Numbered from the stretch's first letter, positions 27,079 to 36,179 are shown. The stretch: DNA of 64,000 nucleotides from Pseudoduganella violacea (GCF_014191875.1 NZ_JACHXD010000003.1:186001-250000); one strand, 5' to 3'. Numbers and translations are program-made. The notes: generated by a model not told the origin, from the sequence alone.

Positions 27079-29426
27079 ACAGCAAAACCGAAGCATTCCT
27101 GACGCCGGAGTCGGTCAAGGCATGGGCCGAAGTCGGCCTCTCGCATCCGCACGAATCGGCCATCCTGCACGTCCTGGGAGAGGCCACGTACACCGACGAC
27201 ATTCCCGAAGCCCAGGGCACGTTGCATGCGGCGCTGGGCCTGTCCGCCAAAGCCCACGCGCGCATCACCGCGCTGAACCTGGCGCCGGTACTGGCCGCGC
27301 CAGGCGTGGTGGCGGCCTACACCTGGCGCGACATCCCCGGCACCAATGACTGCGGCCCCATCATCCACGACGATCCGATCCTGGCCGAGGAAAAGGTCGA
27401 ATATGTAGGCCAGCCCATCTTCATCGTGGTGGCGGATTCGCACGACAACGCCCGCCGCGCGGCGCGCAAGGCCGAGGTGCAATACGAGGAGCTGCCCGCC
27501 ATCCTGACGCCGGAAGCGGCGCGCGACGCCCAGTCTTTCGTGGTGCCGCCCATGCGCCTGGCGCGCGGCGATGCGCAACAGGCACTGGAAGCCTCGCCGC
27601 ATCGCGTAAAAGGCAAGCTGCATGTGGGCGGTCAGGAACAGTTCTACCTTGAAGGCCAGATTTCCTACGCCATTCCCAAGGAAGGCGACGGCATGCTGGT
27701 GCTGTGTTCCACCCAGCACCCCACCGAAATGCAGCATGTGGTGGCACACGCCCTGCATCGCCCATCGCACGCCATCGTGGTCGAATGCCGGCGCATGGGC
27801 GGCGGCTTTGGCGGCAAGGAATCGCAATCGGCGCTGTGGGCCGCCTGCGCCGCCATCAGCGCGGCGAAGCTGAAGCGCCCCGTCAAGCTGCGTGCCGACC
27901 GCGACGACGATATGATGGTGACGGGCAAGCGCCATTGCTTCTACTACGAATACGAGATCGGCCACGATGCGGATGGCCGCATCACCGCCGCCAAGGTCGA
28001 GATGGTGTCGCGCGCCGGTTTCTCGGCCGACCTTTCGGCGCCGGTCGCCACCCGCGCCATCTGCCACTTCGACAATACCTACTACCTGAGCGACGTCGAT
28101 ATCCGCGCCATGGCGGGCAAGACCAACACGCAGTCGAATACGGCCTTTCGTGGCTTCGGCGGCCCGCAAGGCGCCATCGCCATCGAATACATCGTCGATG
28201 AAATCGCGCGCAATCTGGGCAAGGACGCGCTGGACGTGCGCAAGATCAACTTCTACGGCCGCAACGATGAGGAAGGCCGCAATGTCACGCAATACGGCCA
28301 GAAGGTGGTCGACAACGTCATCCACGAACTGGTGGCCCAGCTGGAGCACGACAGCGCCTACCGCACCCGCCGCGCCGCCATCGATGAATTCAATGCGCGC
28401 AGCGCGGTGCTGAAGAAAGGCCTGGCACTGACGCCAGTGAAGTTCGGCATCGCCTTCAATGTCACCCACTTCAACCAGGCCGGCGCGCTGGTCCACATCT
28501 ATACGGATGGCTCGGTGCTGGTCAATCACGGCGGTACCGAAATGGGCCAGGGCATCAACACCAAGGTCTGCCAGGTGGTGGCGCATGAACTGGGCATCCC
28601 GCTGCACCGCGTGCGCATCAGCGCCACCGATACCAGCAAGGTCGCCAACACATCGGCCACCGCCGCCTCCACCGGCGCGGACCTGAACGGCAAGGCGGCG
28701 CAGGACGCGGCCCACACCCTGCGCCAGCGCCTCGCCAACTTCGCCGCCGCGCAATTCGGCTGCGAGCTGGCCGAGGTGCAGTTCGCCGACGGCGTGGTGT
28801 ATGGCGGGCCAGGCGCGGTCATGTCCTTCGCGGGTCTGGTGCAGAAGGCCTACCTGGCGCGCATCCAGCTCTGGTCGGACGGCTTCTACGCCACGCCGGG
28901 CCTGAGCTGGGACCCGAAAACCATGAGCGGCAATCCCTTCGGCTATTTCGCCTATGGCGCTTCGGTGTCGGAAGTGATCGTCGATACGCTGACGGGGGAA
29001 TGGAAGCTGCTGGAAGCGAATGCGCTGTACGACGCGGGCAATTCACTGAATCCGGCCATCGATATCGGCCAGGTGGAAGGCGCCTTCATCCAGGGCATGG
29101 GTTGGCTGACGACCGAGGAGCTGTGGTGGAATGCGGGCGGCAAGCTGATGACGCACGCGCCGTCGACTTACAAGATTCCGGCAATATCGGACTGCCCGCG
29201 CAATCTGGAGGTGAAGCTGTTCAAGAACCGCAACAGCTTCGACAGCATCCACCGCTCCAAGGCGGTGGGCGAGCCGCCGCTGCTGCTGCCCTTCTCGGTA
29301 TTCCTGGCGATCCGCGACGCGGTATCGGCGGTGGGCGGCCACCGCCACAATCCGCCGCTGCGCGCCCCGGCCACCTGCGAATCCATTCTCGACGCCATCG
29401 ACGCCGTGCGCGCTGCCGCGGATTAA
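27075..29426 (+). CDS. xdhB: Xanthine dehydrogenase molybdopterin-binding subunit
   Basis: A 783-residue subunit that binds the molybdenum cofactor and hydroxylates hypoxanthine and xanthine to urate. Motifs include EGQISYAIP, GGGFGGKESQ, AFRGFGGPQGA, GTEMGQGINTKVCQV, the Q-x-E gate region and the C-terminal catalytic Glu in KAVGEPPLLLPFSVF. Length is normal for bacterial XdhB. It ends two bases before the stop of the convergent yceH. No xdhC, the cofactor-insertion chaperone that often follows xdhB, is present in the window. Confidence 0.96.
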   Translation: MNSKTEAFLTPESVKAWAEVGLSHPHESAILHVLGEATYTDDIPEAQGTLHAALGLSAKAHARITALNLAPVLAAPGVVAAYTWRDIPGTNDCGPIIHDDPILAEEKVEYVGQPIFIVVADSHDNARRAARKAEVQYEELPAILTPEAARDAQSFVVPPMRLARGDAQQALEASPHRVKGKLHVGGQEQFYLEGQISYAIPKEGDGMLVLCSTQHPTEMQHVVAHALHRPSHAIVVECRRMGGGFGGKESQSALWAACAAISAAKLKRPVKLRADRDDDMMVTGKRHCFYYEYEIGHDADGRITAAKVEMVSRAGFSADLSAPVATRAICHFDNTYYLSDVDIRAMAGKTNTQSNTAFRGFGGPQGAIAIEYIVDEIARNLGKDALDVRKINFYGRNDEEGRNVTQYGQKVVDNVIHELVAQLEHDSAYRTRRAAIDEFNARSAVLKKGLALTPVKFGIAFNVTHFNQAGALVHIYTDGSVLVNHGGTEMGQGINTKVCQVVAHELGIPLHRVRISATDTSKVANTSATAASTGADLNGKAAQDAAHTLRQRLANFAAAQFGCELAEVQFADGVVYGGPGAVMSFAGLVQKAYLARIQLWSDGFYATPGLSWDPKTMSGNPFGYFAYGASVSEVIVDTLTGEWKLLEANALYDAGNSLNPAIDIGQVEGAFIQGMGWLTTEELWWNAGGKLMTHAPSTYKIPAISDCPRNLEVKLFKNRNSFDSIHRSKAVGEPPLLLPFSVFLAIRDAVSAVGGHRHNPPLRAPATCESILDAIDAVRAAAD

Positions 29427-29428
29427 GC

Positions 29429-30112
29429 TTATTCGAACTGTTTTTTGAACTGTTCGAACTGCGCGGCGAGATCGGCGAAATCGGCGCGCAGTTGCTGGAC
29501 TTCCTGCTCCAGCTGGGCCACGCGGTCGTTGCGCGAGCCGCTGCTGACGCTGGCGGCGTAACCGGCGGCGGTTTCCTCGCGCGCCAGCACTTCTTCGCCG
29601 CCCAGCAGTTGGCCGTAGCGCGGCTCCTTGGTGCCCGGCGCCAGCGCCAGCTTGGCCACCAGCGGCGGATATTTATCGATCAGGAATTGCAGCGCGGTTT
29701 CCACCTCGGCTACGCTCTTGAAATCGTGCATGCGGCCGGTGCGGGTGCGGATCTCGCCCGCCGTCTGCAGGCCGCGCAGCATCAGCACGGTGAGCACGGC
29801 AACCTTGTCCTGCTCCAGCGACCACTTGATGCGCATGCGGTGCTCGTACTTGCTGACGCGGGCGCCGGCCTGGCTGATCTGGTTCACCAGGCGGCGTTCG
29901 ATCAGGCGCTGCAGCACATCGGACACCGTGTCTTCCGACAGCTGCATCACCGGATCGCGGCTGGAAAGCTGGTTGCAGCCATTGGTGATGGCGTTCAGCG
30001 ACATCGGGTAGTTATCCGGCGTCAGCGCTTCCTTTTCGGCCAGCACCGCCAGCACACGGATTTCAAACGGGTCCAGGGTATCGGCGTTATCCGCCGCGGC
30101 TTCCATGCTCAT
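29429..30112 (-). CDS. yceH: YceH-family (DUF480) winged-helix protein
   Basis: A 227-residue protein of the DUF480 family with two winged-helix modules. The first begins LDPFEIRVLAVLAEKEALTP and the second follows VLTVLMLRGLQTAGEIRTRT. The C-terminus is an extended coiled coil (RVAQLEQEVQQLRADFADLA). The family is conserved in proteobacteria; its function is not established. It begins nine bases downstream of cysE on the same strand and may be co-transcribed with it. Confidence 0.9.
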   Translation of the reverse strand: MSMEAAADNADTLDPFEIRVLAVLAEKEALTPDNYPMSLNAITNGCNQLSSRDPVMQLSEDTVSDVLQRLIERRLVNQISQAGARVSKYEHRMRIKWSLEQDKVAVLTVLMLRGLQTAGEIRTRTGRMHDFKSVAEVETALQFLIDKYPPLVAKLALAPGTKEPRYGQLLGGEEVLAREETAAGYAASVSSGSRNDRVAQLEQEVQQLRADFADLAAQFEQFKKQFE

Positions 30113-30121
30113 GCTTTTCCT

Positions 30122-30868
30122 TTATTCGACAAGCTTGTTCAATTGCGCCGGGTCGAAGTTATCGCACTCGGCAATCTTGGGGCAATCCAGCCCCGCCGCT
30201 TTCAACACCGCCATGATGCGCTCGATCTGCTGTTCCTGGGCGTCGGCGTGGCTAATCAAGCCACGCAGGGCTTTGGACAGGGGATCGTCCCCGTTCGGCG
30301 TCACGCCATAAGCCGAGAACAGGCGCGAGGTCGCGGAGCCATGGCCCTGCTGCTCCTTCTGCACGATATGGGCCGGATTGCCGACCGCCGTCGCGCCGGC
30401 GGGCACGTTCTTCAGCAGCACGGCGTTCGAGCCGACCTTGGCATATTCGCCGATGGTAAAGCCGCCCAGCACCTTGGCGCCCGCGCCGATGATGACGCCG
30501 CGCTCCAGCGTGGGATGGCGCTTGGCCCCCGCGTGCAGCGAAGTGCCGCCCAGCGTCACGCCCTGGTAGATGGTGCAATCGTCCCCCACCTCGGCCGTTT
30601 CGCCGATCACCACGCCGAAACCGTGGTCGATGAAGACACGGTTGCCGATCTTCGCGCCGGGATGGATCTCGATGCCGGTGACGATGCGCGCCAGGTAGGA
30701 GATGAAACGCCCCAGCCATTTCAGGCCGTGCGTCCAGCACCAGTGCGCCGAGCGGTGCATGGCAATCGCCTGCAGGCCGGGATAACAGGTCAGCACCTCC
30801 CAGCCGTTGCGGGCTGCGGGATCGCGTTCGATGATGCTGCTGATGTCCTGGCGTAGTTGGCGAAACAT
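30122..30868 (-). CDS. cysE: Serine O-acetyltransferase
   Basis: A 248-residue acetyltransferase making O-acetylserine for cysteine synthesis. It has an N-terminal helical part (DISSIIERDPAARNGWEVLT) and the left-handed beta-helix of hexapeptide repeats (IHPGAKIGNRVFIDHGFGVV; IGAGAKVLGGFTIGEYAKVG). The catalytic His is in FIDHGFGVVIGE. The C-terminal tail beyond the helix is long and probably carries the cysteine-synthase docking end. It sits downstream of rlmB. Confidence 0.94.
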   Translation of the reverse strand: MFRQLRQDISSIIERDPAARNGWEVLTCYPGLQAIAMHRSAHWCWTHGLKWLGRFISYLARIVTGIEIHPGAKIGNRVFIDHGFGVVIGETAEVGDDCTIYQGVTLGGTSLHAGAKRHPTLERGVIIGAGAKVLGGFTIGEYAKVGSNAVLLKNVPAGATAVGNPAHIVQKEQQGHGSATSRLFSAYGVTPNGDDPLSKALRGLISHADAQEQQIERIMAVLKAAGLDCPKIAECDNFDPAQLNKLVE

Positions 30869-30964
30869 GAAAGGGAAACAGAAAATACGCGGTGAATGCG
30901 GATACGCTCATGGTAGCGCATCCGCCGGGGGAGTGCTGGAGGGGAAACTCGACTACAACCGCGC

Positions 30965-31711
30965 TCAGCCCTCTTTGGCGATGCGCTGGCGGCGCGCTTC
31001 GTACAGGCAGACGCCGGAAGCGACCGACACGTTCAGGCTTTCCACCGAGCCGAACATCGGGATGCTGACCAGCATATCGCAAGTTTCGCGCGTCAGGCGG
31101 CGCATGCCCTCGCCTTCGGAACCCATCACCAGCGCGGTCGGGCCGGTGAAATCGGCTTCGTACAGGCCTTTCTCGCCGTCGTCGGAAGTGCCGATCAGCC
31201 AGATATCGCGCTCTTTCAGCTCGCGCAGGGTGCGCGCCAGATTGGTCACGGTGATGTAAGGCACGGTCTCGGCGGCGCCGCTGGCGACCTTGGCGGCGGT
31301 GGCGTTCAGGCCCACGGCGCGGTCCTTCGGCACGATCACGGCATGCGCGCCGACGCCGTCGGCCACGCGCAGGCAGGCGCCCAGATTGTGCGGATCGGTG
31401 ATGCCATCCAGGACCAGCAGCAGCGGCGGGCCGTCGATGGCGTCCAGCAGCTCATCGAGGTTGCGCGCCAGCGCCAGCTGGGAGGCGAAGGCGATCACGC
31501 CCTGGTGGCGGCGGGTGCCGACGATCTTGTCGAGGCGGGCCGAATCGACCGGCATCACGCGCACGCCAAGGCCTTTGGCGGTGCCGATCAAGTCCTGCAT
31601 GCGGCGATCGCTGCGGCTGGCGTCGACGAAAATCTCTTCCACCGAAGAGGCTTCGTGGCGCAGGCGGGAGGTCACGGCGTGGAAGCCGAAAATCATTTTA
31701 TTCTTGGACAT
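30965..31711 (-). CDS. rlmB: 23S rRNA (guanosine-2'-O-)-methyltransferase RlmB
   Basis: A 248-residue SPOUT (TrmH-type) methyltransferase that modifies Gm2251 of 23S rRNA. The N-terminal substrate-binding domain begins [20 protein letters not shown]. The knotted catalytic domain has [53 protein letters not shown] and [20 protein letters not shown]. It follows rnr by 92 bases on the same strand, a conserved arrangement in proteobacteria. Confidence 0.95.
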   Translation of the reverse strand: MSKNKMIFGFHAVTSRLRHEASSVEEIFVDASRSDRRMQDLIGTAKGLGVRVMPVDSARLDKIVGTRRHQGVIAFASQLALARNLDELLDAIDGPPLLLVLDGITDPHNLGACLRVADGVGAHAVIVPKDRAVGLNATAAKVASGAAETVPYITVTNLARTLRELKERDIWLIGTSDDGEKGLYEADFTGPTALVMGSEGEGMRRLTRETCDMLVSIPMFGSVESLNVSVASGVCLYEARRQRIAKEG

Positions 31712-31803
31712 TTACTTCTCTTTTACTAAAGGGAATGGCCCGAGGCATTCACCGCGGGCCATCAAATCAATACAGCTTGCTATCTCTGCTTGCTATCTCT
31801 ATA

Positions 31804-34317
31804 TCAGCGCTTTTTCTTTTTCGCTGCGGCCTTGCGCGAGGTTGTGGTCTTGGCGCGCTTGGCCGGTTTCGGCGCGGCCTTCGCTTGCGGCTTGCTCTTG
31901 CTGGCCGGCGCGCTGCCAGCGCCGGCACCTGCGCTAGCCTTGGACGGATAGCGCGGCGTGATGCTTGGGCCGGGTTTCACATTGGTGCGCGCGTCAGGCT
32001 TGCGCGAGCGGCCCGCCGGTGCCTCATCGGCATCGTCGAAATCGTCGTAAGCGGCTTTGCCACGACCTTTCTTTGGCGCCGGCATACCCACCATTTCGCT
32101 GTCGGCCAGGCGCAGGTCGATCTTGCGCGACTCCAGGTCCACGCGCACCACCTGCACGTTGACGCGGTCGGTCAGCTGGTAGCGCTTGCCGGTGCGTTCG
32201 CCGCGCAGCTCATGGCGCGCATCGTCGTACTGGAAGAAGTCGGCGCCCAGGTCGGTGACGTGCACCAGGCCTTCCACGAACAGCTGGTCCAGCTGGACGA
32301 AGATGCCGAAGGTGGTCACGCCGGTGATGATGCCGCTGAACTCTTCGCCCAGCTTGTCCTGCATAAAGTAGCACTTGAGCCAGGCTTCCACGTCGCGCGA
32401 CGCTTCGTCGGCGCGGCGCTCGTTGGCCGAGCAGTGGATGCCCAGCGCGTCCCAGATGGTCGGATCGGCTTTCTTCTGCTTGCCTTCCTGCTTGTCCTTC
32501 AACTGCTGCTTGCGCGTGGCGTTGGAGACATTGGTGTTCAGCACACTGGTGTCGCCCACTTTCGGCTCGTACTTCTTGCCGGCCAGGATAGCCTTGATGG
32601 CGCGGTGCGTCAGCAGGTCGGGATAGCGGCGGATCGGGCTGGTGAAGTGGGCATACGCCTCATACGCCAGGCCGAAGTGGCCGATATTGTCCGGGCTGTA
32701 GACCGCCTGCTGCATGGAGCGCAGCAGCATGGTTTGCAGCAAGGACGCGTCGGGACGCTCCTTGACCTTCTTCATCAGCTCCGCGTAATCGGCGGCCGCC
32801 GGCGTGTCGCCGCCGCCCAGATGCAGGCCGACCTGTTTCAGGAAGCTGCGCACCTGCGTCAGCTTCTCCTTGGTCGGGCCGGCGTGGATGCGGTAAGTGC
32901 CGGGATGCTTATGGCGCAGCAGCAGATCGGCCGCGCACACGTTGGCGGCCAGCATGCACTCTTCGATCAGCTTGTGCGCATCGTTGCGGGTGCGCGGAAT
33001 GATCTTCTCGATCTTGCCGGCCGGGTTGCAGACGATATAGGTTTCGGTGGTTTCGAAGTCGATCGCGCCGCGTTCCAGGCGCGCTTTCAGCAGCGCGTGA
33101 TAAACGTCGTACAGATTCTGCAGGTGCGGCACGATGGCCGGGCGGCGCGCCGCTTCCGGACCCTTGGTATTGCCAAGAATGGCCGCCACTTCGGTATAAG
33201 TCAGGCGCGCGGCCGAGTGGATCACGGCCGGGTAGAACTGGTAAGCCTTGATGTCGCCGGCGGCGGTGATCACCGCGTCGCACACCAGGGTCAGACGGTC
33301 CACCGCCGGATTCAGCGAGCACAGGCCGTTGGACAGCTTCTCCGGCAGCATGGGGATCACGCGGCGCGGGAAGTAGACCGAGGTGCTGCGCTCCAGCGCA
33401 TCGCCGTCGAGGGAATCGTTCGGCTTCACATAGTGGCTGACGTCGGCGATGGCCACGATCAGGCGGAAGGCGTTGCTGCGGCCGATTTTCACCGGTTCGC
33501 AATACACGGCGTCATCGAAGTCGCGCGCGTCTTCGCCGTCGATGGTTACCAGCGGCACGTCGCGCAGGTCGACGCGCTCGCCCCAATCGGCTTCGTGCAC
33601 CACGTCGGGCAGCTTGGCGGCCTGCTTCAGCGCGGCCGGCGAGAAGATATGCGGCACGCCGAATTTGCGCACGGCGATTTCGATCTCCATGCCGGGATCG
33701 TCCATATCACCCAGCACTTCAACGATCTTGCCGACCGGCTGTTTGAAGCGGCCCGGTTGTTCGGTCAGCTCCAGGCTGACGATCTGGCCGGACTTGGCCT
33801 TGCCGGGCGAACCCTCGAGCAGGATGTCCTGGCCGATGCGCTTGTCTTCGGGTGCGACGATCCAGACGCCGTTGTCTTTCAACAGGCGGCCGATGATATG
33901 GGTATTGCCGCGCTGGACTACTTCGACAATGGTGCCTTCTGCGCGGCCGCGGCGGTCATGGCCGGTGATGCGCGCCATGACGCGGTCGCCATGCAGCACT
34001 TTCTGCATTTCGCGCTCGGACAGGAAGAGGTCTTCGCCCGGTTCATCCGGGATCACGAAGCCGAAGCCGTCGCGGTGGCTGCTGACGCGGCCGGAAATGA
34101 ATTCGGAATGGTCGGCCAATACATAGAAGCCGGAGGCGTCGGACTGAATCTGGCCGTCGCGCTCCATGGCATTCAGCCGGCGCGTTAATACAGCCTGGGA
34201 ATCGGGTTTCACTTTCAGCGCCAGCGCAAGAGTACGCAGGTCGAGGGGCGCCTTGGCGCTGCGGAAAATGCCGAGAATATCCTCGCGGCTGGGAATGGTG
34301 TGGGTAGACTGGTTCAA
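31804..34317 (-). CDS. rnr: Ribonuclease R
   Basis: An 837-residue 3'-5' exoribonuclease that degrades structured RNA. Order: N-terminal helix-turn-helix (PLDLRTLALALKVKPDSQAV), two cold-shock domains (about 85-235), the RNB catalytic domain (DGEDARDFDDAVYCEP with the metal-binding aspartates; YFPRRVIPMLPEKLSNGLCS), an S1 domain (SGIITGVTTFGIFVQLDQ) and a Lys/Arg/Ala-rich tail that promotes binding to structured RNA. Length matches the family. It heads the rnr-rlmB pair. Confidence 0.96.
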   Translation of the reverse strand: MNQSTHTIPSREDILGIFRSAKAPLDLRTLALALKVKPDSQAVLTRRLNAMERDGQIQSDASGFYVLADHSEFISGRVSSHRDGFGFVIPDEPGEDLFLSEREMQKVLHGDRVMARITGHDRRGRAEGTIVEVVQRGNTHIIGRLLKDNGVWIVAPEDKRIGQDILLEGSPGKAKSGQIVSLELTEQPGRFKQPVGKIVEVLGDMDDPGMEIEIAVRKFGVPHIFSPAALKQAAKLPDVVHEADWGERVDLRDVPLVTIDGEDARDFDDAVYCEPVKIGRSNAFRLIVAIADVSHYVKPNDSLDGDALERSTSVYFPRRVIPMLPEKLSNGLCSLNPAVDRLTLVCDAVITAAGDIKAYQFYPAVIHSAARLTYTEVAAILGNTKGPEAARRPAIVPHLQNLYDVYHALLKARLERGAIDFETTETYIVCNPAGKIEKIIPRTRNDAHKLIEECMLAANVCAADLLLRHKHPGTYRIHAGPTKEKLTQVRSFLKQVGLHLGGGDTPAAADYAELMKKVKERPDASLLQTMLLRSMQQAVYSPDNIGHFGLAYEAYAHFTSPIRRYPDLLTHRAIKAILAGKKYEPKVGDTSVLNTNVSNATRKQQLKDKQEGKQKKADPTIWDALGIHCSANERRADEASRDVEAWLKCYFMQDKLGEEFSGIITGVTTFGIFVQLDQLFVEGLVHVTDLGADFFQYDDARHELRGERTGKRYQLTDRVNVQVVRVDLESRKIDLRLADSEMVGMPAPKKGRGKAAYDDFDDADEAPAGRSRKPDARTNVKPGPSITPRYPSKASAGAGAGSAPASKSKPQAKAAPKPAKRAKTTTSRKAAAKKKKR

Positions 34318-34631
34318 AAGTATTTCTATGGTGTTTTTATTGATGAATAAAGCCGCATACTGCCCCCACCCGCCGCTAGACGAGGTAGTAAGCGTAGTGT
34401 ACCGGAGCGCAGGCTATTTGCCTAATATGTGCGCATCGCGCGTGGGCAGCAGCGGCCTGAAAAAAAGTTTTGGCAAACACTTTGACATCCAGGAAGTTTC
34501 CTCTATAATTCTGGCTCTCGCAGCGATGCGGGGTTGCAGTAAAGAGTGGATGTGCAGTGTGGAATGAAAGTTCATCTGGCGCAAAACTCCCCAAGGCAAT
34601 ATAATAGCAGAAGTTGTTAAGCAGTATCAGT
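34318..34631. other. Intergenic region between rnr and the first tRNA-Leu
   Basis: About 310 bases without a gene. It contains a consensus sigma-70 promoter on the plus strand (34482-34509) and the minus-strand promoter region of rnr. A second TATAAT lies at 34600-34605 without a good -35 partner. Confidence 0.7.
34482..34509 (+). promoter_or_regulatory. Consensus sigma-70 promoter upstream of tRNA-Leu copy 1
   Basis: TTGACA at 34482-34487 and TATAAT at 34504-34509 are separated by 16 bases, both hexamers matching consensus exactly. Transcription would start near 34516, giving a leader of about 115 bases before the tRNA. The leader contains no evident gene. Confidence 0.75.
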
Positions 34632-34716
34632 GCCCACGTGGCGGAATTGGTAGACGCGCATGGTTCAGGTCCATGTGCCGCAAGGTGTGGGGGTTCGAGT
34701 CCCTCCGTGGGCACCA
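34632..34716 (+). tRNA. tRNA-Leu (anticodon CAG), copy 1
   Basis: An 85-base class II tRNA including the encoded CCA. The acceptor stem is GCCCACG/CGTGGGC, the anticodon loop TTCAGGT gives CAG, the long variable arm is closed by a GCAA tetraloop, and the T loop is TTCGAGT. It decodes CUG, the dominant leucine codon in this high-GC genome. A strong terminator follows within 16 bases. Confidence 0.98.
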
Positions 34717-34731
34717 CTCTACAGAATACGC

Positions 34732-34774
34732 AAAAAACGCCGCAAACTTTCGAGTTTGCGGCGTTTTTTCTTTT
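34732..34774 (+). terminator. Intrinsic terminator after tRNA-Leu copy 1
   Basis: ACGCCGCAAACT pairs with AGTTTGCGGCGT around a TTCG tetraloop, flanked by A and T runs. The 3' side ends in TTTTTTCTTTT. It is a near-duplicate of the terminator at 36281-36326. Confidence 0.93.
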
Positions 34775-34883
34775 GCGTCGCCGTTTTTGACATCGGCTGT
34801 GGCGGCCTCGCTTGTTTGCCCTTGGCGGCACGGCAGCGCATGCTTCTTGCGTCCTCAGGCTTACCTCTACTCGGGAGTCTGTC

Positions 34884-35987
34884 ATGAACATCCTGCCCAC
34901 CTCCACTCTGCTGGTCGCGCTATGCGGCGCGGCCAGCTGTTCCGCCGCGCCCCACTTCAATCTGAATTTCCTGCCCGGCACGTCCATCCAGGCGCAGCAA
35001 GGCTTTATCGAAGCCAGCCAGCGCTGGTCATCCCTGCTGCGCGACGATGTGAACATCAACCTGACGCTGGGCTTCAATCCACTCGATCCCGGCATTCTCG
35101 GCCAAGCGAGGTCGGCCGAAGATTTTTACAGCTACCACGATTACCGCGCCGCCATGCTCGGCGATATCAGCTCGGCCAGCGACCGGCTCGCCGTCAGCCA
35201 TTTGCCGCTCAACAGCTTTGGCCTGCTGATCAACCGCACCGCCAACAACCCCAATGGCTACGGCAGCCCCACGCCCTATGTCGACAATAACGGCAGCGAC
35301 AATAACCGCACCCTCTTCCTGACGCAGGCCCAGGCTAAGGCGCTCAAGCTGCCGGTGGCGCCGCAAACGCTGACGGGCTGCATCGGCAACTGCGACGGCT
35401 TCATCCAGTTCAGCAGCAATTTCAAATTCGACTTCAATCCGCGCAACGGCATCGATGCCGACGCCTTCGATTTTGTCGGCGTCGCCTCGCACGAGATCGG
35501 ACACACGCTGGGCTTCATCAGCGGCGTCGACATCCTCGACAACAACGCGCCGCCGCACAACGGCCCCTTCGACGACAACGAATTCACCTATGTCAGCGGA
35601 CTGGACATGTTCCGCTACTCCAGCCAGAGCCGCGCCGCCGGCGTGATCGACTGGACGGCCGACGCGCGCGACAAATATTTTTCGCTCGATGGCGGCGCCA
35701 CGCCAGGCCCGCTCTTCTCCAACGGCGTCAACTTCGGCGACGGCCGCCAGGCCAGCCACTGGAAGGACAACCTCTACATCGGCCTGATGGACCCAACCGC
35801 CGGACGCGGCGAACTGCTGCGCATCAGCGACAACGACCGGCTGGCGATGGACGTGAACGGCTGGGACTTGCTCAACCCCGTGCCCGAACCCTCGCAAATC
35901 CTGCTGATTGGCGCCGGTTTGCCCATTCTTGCAGCAGCCCGCAATAAAAAACGAAAAATCTTTCGCAAAAGCACAAATTGCCATTGA
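34884..35987 (+). CDS. PEP-CTERM-anchored zinc metalloprotease (NF038122-like)
   Basis: A 367-residue exported protein. It has an N-terminal signal peptide (MNILPTSTLLVALCGAASCS), a zincin motif H203-E-I-G-H207-T-L-G-F in DFVGVASHEIGHTLGF, and a C-terminal PEP-CTERM sorting signal (VPEPSQILLIGAGLPIL followed by a basic stretch). It would be processed by exosortase and displayed or released at the surface. It lies between tRNA-Leu copy 1 and copies 2-3, and its stop codon overlaps the -35 box of the promoter for copies 2-3. The ribosome site (GGGAG) is weak. The family assignment is by resemblance; the zincin and sorting motifs are clear. Confidence 0.85.
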   Translation: MNILPTSTLLVALCGAASCSAAPHFNLNFLPGTSIQAQQGFIEASQRWSSLLRDDVNINLTLGFNPLDPGILGQARSAEDFYSYHDYRAAMLGDISSASDRLAVSHLPLNSFGLLINRTANNPNGYGSPTPYVDNNGSDNNRTLFLTQAQAKALKLPVAPQTLTGCIGNCDGFIQFSSNFKFDFNPRNGIDADAFDFVGVASHEIGHTLGFISGVDILDNNAPPHNGPFDDNEFTYVSGLDMFRYSSQSRAAGVIDWTADARDKYFSLDGGATPGPLFSNGVNFGDGRQASHWKDNLYIGLMDPTAGRGELLRISDNDRLAMDVNGWDLLNPVPEPSQILLIGAGLPILAAARNKKRKIFRKSTNCH

Positions 35988-36012
35988 CGGAAGCCGATTC
36001 GACCTTTAAGAT
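35984..36012 (+). promoter_or_regulatory. Promoter for tRNA-Leu copies 2 and 3
   Basis: TTGACG at 35984-35989 and TAAGAT at 36007-36012 are separated by 17 bases, predicting a start near 36019 and a leader of about 40 bases. The -35 box includes the TGA stop codon of the metalloprotease gene. Confidence 0.6.
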
Positions 36013-36059
36013 GCGTGCCTTCTGTTGCTGAACAACGCAACGAAGTTAAAGAAAACAAG

Positions 36060-36144
36060 GCCCACGTGGCGGAATTGGTAGACGCGCATGGTTCAGGTCC
36101 ATGTGCCGCGAGGTGTGGGGGTTCGAGTCCCTCCGTGGGCACCA
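36060..36144 (+). tRNA. tRNA-Leu (anticodon CAG), copy 2
   Basis: An 85-base class II tRNA identical to copies 1 and 3 except for G instead of A at tRNA base 51 (position 36110). The change turns the variable-arm tetraloop from GCAA to GCGA, both GNRA loops, so function should be unaffected. CCA is encoded. Confidence 0.98.
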
Positions 36145-36179
36145 AGTCTTGTTTTCGATAACGATTGAGCAGTACCAGT

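Noticed and set aside
31735..34188. 817-codon plus-strand open frame opposite rnr
   Set aside because: Antisense shadow of ribonuclease R, whose motifs are unmistakable.
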